Origin: Streptomyces sp. DvalAA-43 | GTDB lineage: Bacteria > Actinomycetota > Actinomycetes > Streptomycetales > Streptomycetaceae | DNA: 64,000 nt | Direction: 5' to 3' | Assembly: GCF_900091725.1 (NCBI RefSeq) | Contig: NZ_FMBW01000037.1 | Coordinates: 62,001-126,000 of the forward strand | Part shown: positions 60,809 to 64,000 of the stretch, in pieces | Position numbering within the stretch: the stretch's first letter is position 1 | Layout of the letters: every line of letters begins with the position of its first letter | The notes under the pieces: generated by a model | The model's input: only the letters and a program-made list of their open reading frames with translations | Database searches by the model: none | What the model was told of the DNA's origin: nothing | Made by a program: the position numbers and the translations under genes

Positions 60809-63800
60809 TCAGACCTCTTCGACGCTGCTCGGCTCGCGCCGGGACAGGTCGATACCGAGCTCCTCCGCCGCGCGGAAGACGTCCTCGTCCGTGTCGCGCA
60901 TCTCGATGGACATGCCGTCCGAGGACAGCACCTCCACGTTGAGGCAGAGCGACTGCATTTCCTTGATGAGCACCTTGAAGGACTCGGGGATGCCCGGCTC
61001 GGGGATGTTCTCGCCCTTGACGATGGCCTCGTAGACCTTCACGCGGCCGGTCACGTCGTCGGACTTGATCGTCAGAAGCTCCTGGAGGGCGTATGCGGCG
61101 CCATAAGCCTCAAGGGCCCACACCTCCATCTCACCGAATCGCTGACCACCGAACTGAGCCTTACCACCCAGCGGCTGCTGGGTGATCATGGAGTACGGAC
61201 CCGTCGAACGAGCGTGCAGCTTGTCGTCGACGAGGTGGTGCAGCTTGAGGATGTACATGTAGCCGACCGAGACCGGGTCCGGGAACGGCTCGCCGGAGCG
61301 GCCGTCGAACAGCTGGGCCTTGCCGGAGGGCTGCACCAGGCGGTCGCCGTCGCGGTTCGGGATCGTGGCCTCGAAGAGACCGGAGATCTCGTCCTCGCGC
61401 GCACCGTCGAAGACGGGGGTGGCGACGTTGGTGCCGGGGGCGACCTGGTCGGCGCCGATGGCCTGCAGGCGCTTGGCCCACTCGTCACCGAGGCCGGAGA
61501 CGTCCCAACCGCGGCTGGCGAGCCAGCCGAGGTGGATCTCCAGGACCTGTCCCGGGTTCATTCGGGACGGGACACCCAGCGGGTTGAGGATGATGTCGAC
61601 CGGGGTGCCGTCCTCCAGGAACGGCATGTCCTCGATCGGCAGGATCTTCGAGATGACGCCCTTGTTGCCGTGACGGCCGGCGAGCTTGTCACCGTCGGTG
61701 ATCTTGCGCTTCTGCGCGACGTAGACGCGGACCAGCTGGTTCACGCCCGGCGGCAGCTCGTCGCCCTCTTCGCGGTCGAAGACGCGGACGCCGATGACCT
61801 TGCCGATCTCACCGTGCGGCACCTTCAGCGAGGTGTCGCGCACCTCGCGCGCCTTCTCACCGAAGATCGCGCGGAGCAGGCGCTCCTCGGGGGTCAGCTC
61901 GGTCTCACCCTTGGGCGTGACCTTGCCGACGAGGATGTCACCGGCGACGACCTCGGCACCGATACGGATGATGCCGCGCTCGTCGAGGTCGGCGAGGACC
62001 TCTTCGGAGACGTTCGGGATGTCCCGGGTGATCTCCTCCGGGCCGAGCTTGGTGTCACGGGCGTCGACCTCGTGCTCCTCGATGTGGATCGAGGAGAGGA
62101 CGTCGTCCTGCACGAGGCGCTGCGACAGGATGATCGCGTCCTCGTAGTTGTGACCCTCCCACGGCATGAACGCCACGAGCAGGTTCTTGCCGAGGGCCAT
62201 CTCACCGAACTCGGTGGCCGGACCGTCGGCGAGGACCTGGTCGGCGACGACCCGGTCGCCCTCGGAGACGACGACCTTCTGGTTGACCGAGGTGCCCTGG
62301 TTGGAGCGCATGAACTTGGCGATGCGGTACGTGGTGTACGTGCCGTCGTCGTTCGTGACCGTGATGTAGTCCGCGGAGACCTCCTGGACCACACCGTCCT
62401 TCTCGGCCTTGAGCACGTCACCGGCGTCGGTGGCGCAGCGGTACTCCATGCCGGTGCCGACGAGCGGGGCCTCCGACTTGATCAGCGGCACCGCCTGCCT
62501 CATCATGTTCGCGCCCATGAGGGCACGGTTGGCGTCGTCGTGCTCCAGGAAGGGGATCATCGCGGTCGCGACGGACACCATCTGGCGCGGCGAGACGTCC
62601 ATGTAGTCGACGTCGGTGCCGGGCACGTAGTCGACCTCGCCGCCACGGCGGCGGACCAGCACGCGGGACTCGGCGAACCGGAGATCGTCGGTCAGCGGCG
62701 CGTTGGCCTGCGCGATGACGAAGCGGTCCTCCTCGTCGGCGGTCAGGTAGTCGACCTCGTCGGTGACCTGGTCGTCGACGACCTTGCGGTACGGCGTCTC
62801 GATGAAGCCGAACGCGTTGATCCGGCCGTAGGAGGCCAGCGAGCCGATCAGACCGATGTTCGGGCCTTCGGGCGTCTCGATCGGGCACATGCGGCCGTAG
62901 TGCGACGGGTGCACGTCACGGACTTCGAAGCCGGCCCGCTCACGGGAGAGACCACCCGGGCCCAGCGCGTTGAGACGACGCTTGTGCGTCAGGCCGGACA
63001 GCGGGTTGTTCTGGTCCATGAACTGGGACAGCTGGCTGGTGCCGAAGAACTCCTTGATGGAGGCGACGACCGGCCGGATGTTGATCAGGGTCTGCGGCGT
63101 GATCGCCTCGACGTCCTGGGTGGTCATGCGCTCGCGCACGACACGTTCCATACGGGCGAGACCCGTACGGACCTGGTTCTGGATGAGCTCGCCGACGTTA
63201 CGGATACGACGGTTGCCGAAGTGGTCGATGTCATCGGTCTCGACCATGATCGAGCGGCCGGACTCGCCGACCGTCTCGGTCTCGCCGGCGTGCAGCTTGA
63301 CCAGGTACTTGATCGTCGCGATGACGTCGTCGCTGGTGAGCACACCGGCGTCCAGCGGCTCGTCGGCGCCGAGCTTCTTGTTCACCTTGTAGCGGCCGAC
63401 CTTCGCGAGGTCGTAGCGCTTCGGGTTGAAGTAGAGGTTCTCGAGGAGCGTCTGAGCGGCCTCGCGGGTCGGCGGCTCGCCCGGACGCAGCTTGCGGTAG
63501 ATGTCGAGCAGCGCGTCGTCCTGGCCCTGGGTGTGGTCCTTCTCCAGGGTGGCGCGCATGGACTCGTACTCGCCGAACTCCTCCAGGATCTGCTCGGTCG
63601 TCCAGCCGAGAGCCTTCAGGAGAACGGTGACGGACTGCTTGCGCTTGCGGTCGATGCGTACACCGACCATGTCGCGCTTGTCGATCTCCATCTCCAGCCA
63701 GGCACCCCGGGACGGGATGATCTTGGCGGAGAAGATGTCCTTGTCGGACGTCTTGTCGATGGAGGAGTCGAAGTAGACACCCGGCGAGCGGACCAGCTGC

Positions 63801-64000
63801 GACACGACGACACGCTCGGTGCCGTTGATGACGAAGGTGCCCTTGTTGGTCATGAGCGGGAAGTCGCCCATGAAGACCGTCTGGGACTTGATCTCGCCGG
63901 TCTCGTTGTTGGTGAACTCGGCGGTGACGAAGAGCGGGGCGGCGAACGTGAAGTCGCGCTCCTTGCACTCGTCGATCGAGTTCTTCGGGGGCTCGAAGCG
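60809..64000 (-). CDS. rpoB: RNA polymerase beta subunit (N-terminus off the right edge)
   Basis: 1063 residues are visible. About 100 N-terminal residues lie beyond the window, because the frame is open to base 64000 (first visible residues [17 protein letters not shown]). The rifampicin cluster I reads [38 protein letters not shown]. Asn occupies the position of E. coli Ser531, while His526, Asp516 and Gln513 equivalents are normal. The codon is AAC at 62969-62971 on the minus strand. The catalytic and subunit-contact motifs [18 protein letters not shown] and the C-terminal [19 protein letters not shown] are intact. rpoC follows after 129 bases. Confidence 0.99.
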   Translation of the reverse strand, partial: RFEPPKNSIDECKERDFTFAAPLFVTAEFTNNETGEIKSQTVFMGDFPLMTNKGTFVINGTERVVVSQLVRSPGVYFDSSIDKTSDKDIFSAKIIPSRGAWLEMEIDKRDMVGVRIDRKRKQSVTVLLKALGWTTEQILEEFGEYESMRATLEKDHTQGQDDALLDIYRKLRPGEPPTREAAQTLLENLYFNPKRYDLAKVGRYKVNKKLGADEPLDAGVLTSDDVIATIKYLVKLHAGETETVGESGRSIMVETDDIDHFGNRRIRNVGELIQNQVRTGLARMERVVRERMTTQDVEAITPQTLINIRPVVASIKEFFGTSQLSQFMDQNNPLSGLTHKRRLNALGPGGLSRERAGFEVRDVHPSHYGRMCPIETPEGPNIGLIGSLASYGRINAFGFIETPYRKVVDDQVTDEVDYLTADEEDRFVIAQANAPLTDDLRFAESRVLVRRRGGEVDYVPGTDVDYMDVSPRQMVSVATAMIPFLEHDDANRALMGANMMRQAVPLIKSEAPLVGTGMEYRCATDAGDVLKAEKDGVVQEVSADYITVTNDDGTYTTYRIAKFMRSNQGTSVNQKVVVSEGDRVVADQVLADGPATEFGEMALGKNLLVAFMPWEGHNYEDAIILSQRLVQDDVLSSIHIEEHEVDARDTKLGPEEITRDIPNVSEEVLADLDERGIIRIGAEVVAGDILVGKVTPKGETELTPEERLLRAIFGEKAREVRDTSLKVPHGEIGKVIGVRVFDREEGDELPPGVNQLVRVYVAQKRKITDGDKLAGRHGNKGVISKILPIEDMPFLEDGTPVDIILNPLGVPSRMNPGQVLEIHLGWLASRGWDVSGLGDEWAKRLQAIGADQVAPGTNVATPVFDGAREDEISGLFEATIPNRDGDRLVQPSGKAQLFDGRSGEPFPDPVSVGYMYILKLHHLVDDKLHARSTGPYSMITQQPLGGKAQFGGQRFGEMEVWALEAYGAAYALQELLTIKSDDVTGRVKVYEAIVKGENIPEPGIPESFKVLIKEMQSLCLNVEVLSSDGMSIEMRDTDEDVFRAAEELGIDLSRREPSSVEEV

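Overview
This is a very GC-rich actinobacterial chromosome segment, almost certainly from Streptomyces. Codon third positions are strongly G/C, GTG starts are common, and the gene order (rpoB-rpoC, rpsL-rpsG-fusA-tuf, S10-spc-alpha ribosomal clusters, rplM-rpsI, glmM, coaA, glmS, acpS, alr, tsaE/B/D) is the conserved core order of that genus. Both edges cut a gene: an unrecognised membrane protein at the left and rpoB at the right. I saw no tRNA, rRNA, insertion sequence, prophage or CRISPR array.

Layout. 1-4.6 kb is accessory regulation: a group-42-like ECF sigma factor with its DGPF/YCII partner, then a drug-efflux MFS gene divergent from a TetR regulator with two palindromes between them. 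4.6-15.6 kb is a leftward housekeeping run: tsaD-rimI-tsaB (tRNA t6A and protein acetylation), tsaE, a hydrolase, alr, a DUF488 protein, the NAD(P)HX repair enzyme, acpS and glmS. It is interrupted by a rightward degenerate L,D-transpeptidase-like gene and a small leftward gene behind an iron-box-like palindrome. 15.6-21.7 kb runs rightward: a prepilin-type exported protein, an ECF sigma factor with an overlapping membrane partner, coaA and a DUF389 membrane protein. From glmM (23.1 kb) to rpsJ (44.6 kb) nearly everything is leftward: rpsI/rplM, an ABC-F ATPase, truA, rplQ/rpoA/rpsK/rpsM/rpmJ/infA, map, adk/secY, and the spc and S10 operons. 45.1-51.8 kb is a rightward accessory island wedged between the S10 and str operons. 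It holds an RNA ligase-polynucleotide kinase fusion, a MJ1316-nuclease-nucleotidyltransferase fusion, a GNAT enzyme and a PIG-L lipoprotein. tuf, fusA, rpsG, rpsL, rpoC and rpoB (leftward) close the window.

Most interesting points. (1) The back-to-back RNA repair genes at 45.1-49.1 kb carry end recognition, end processing, nucleotide addition, kinase and ligase modules in only two polypeptides. (2) A 28-nt element, 26/28 identical, lies in the untranslated leaders of both rpsJ and rpsL at similar distances from the start codon. It looks like a shared RNA control element for the S10 and str operons. (3) RpoB has Asn at the position of E. coli Ser531 in the rifampicin pocket, suggesting natural rifamycin tolerance. 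(4) A pseudo-L,D-transpeptidase lacks the catalytic Cys motif. (5) An isolated large protein carries a Flp/TadE-type class III signal. (6) A small gene appears iron-regulated.

The -35/-10 promoter matches and perfect hairpins were found by eye. Function names for the core genes are secure. The accessory functions are family-level inferences.
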